From the NCBI GenBank assembly GCA_037178625.1, contig CM074147.1, forward strand, positions 124,001-188,000: a stretch of DNA of 64,000 bases, read 5' to 3'. The position numbers and the translations under genes were made by a program. Shown here piece by piece: positions 63,830 to 64,000 of the stretch. Positions within the stretch are counted from its first letter, which is position 1, and the number at the start of each line of letters is the position of its first letter. Origin of the DNA: Skeletonema tropicum (lineage: Eukaryota > Bacillariophyta > Thalassiosirophyceae > Thalassiosirales > Thalassiosiraceae). The notes below the pieces were generated by a model that made no database searches, was not told where the DNA came from, and worked only from the letters and a program-made list of their open reading frames with translations.

Positions 63830-64000
63830 GCACAAAATTGAAGATTGTAGTAGGCGCTGGTTTTATTAGCTGCCATCTCTAGTAATTGCTAATTTAGAGC
63901 GGAAACTAAGCCCATACCTGGGATGATCCGATATTAATTTACATAGTTCCTACGTGAAATTTTTGTTCGCGTTTACGTGCTGAATGCGCACTAAAAATGT

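Overview
The window looks like nuclear DNA of a diatom (a stramenopile). The main evidence is intron-poor genes with GT-AG introns, a probable plastid-targeting presequence with a TSAF cleavage motif, a WRKY19-like Cys/His-repeat protein, a remnant of the FVY-G-DQ leucine-rich-repeat family, and a Ty1/copia element that looks like the diatom CoDi group. No search was run, so every family name rests on motifs read by eye.

Region 1 (1-13.7 kb) holds four copies or remnants of one two-transmembrane protein family, whose layout I infer to be SLATT/DUF4231-like. They are a 48-bp fragment at the left edge, a long thioredoxin-fold fusion (642-2828), a frameshifted copy (8216-9224, minus) and an intact copy (11286-12632). 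A cysteine dioxygenase gene (12754-13731, minus, two introns) lies beside the intact copy, and a remnant of a cysteine dioxygenase 3' end is fused against the frameshifted copy. A secreted Cys-rich protein, a small basic protein and a plastid-type glutaredoxin-like protein lie between.

Region 2 (13.7-25.5 kb) is mostly ordinary genes: a WRKY19-like Cys/His-repeat protein, a secreted GWSQG serine hydrolase, S-adenosylmethionine decarboxylase (spermidine synthesis), an MDR-family oxidoreductase, a coiled-coil protein and mannose-6-phosphate isomerase. Two clean MITEs lie between them, one with 8-bp and one with TA target duplications.

Region 3 (24.5-34.4 kb) is a tandem triplication (periods 3915 and 3921 bp) covering the 3' two thirds of the isomerase gene and its downstream DNA. 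Copies 1 and 2 carry a 1067-bp hAT-like element with CCCAATAC duplications. Copy 3 keeps the exact empty site.

Region 4 (34.4-49.5 kb) is rich in mobile DNA. It has an integrase-only gene split by a frameshift, a complete 6.9-kb copia element with almost identical LTRs but broken internal reading frames, an array of perfect 16-bp palindromes, a minisatellite hairpin (14 units of 11 bp), and a 1467-bp LTR element. That last element has two identical 121-bp LTRs and carries an intact 377-codon ORF that is not a recognisable gag or pol. It is the best candidate here for something undescribed.

Region 5 (49.5-64 kb) is gene-poor, then has decayed transposase-like and acidic-tail gene remnants, a large low-complexity coiled-coil protein, a short hypothetical protein, a frameshifted paralog of the region 2 coiled-coil protein, and two more palindrome arrays.
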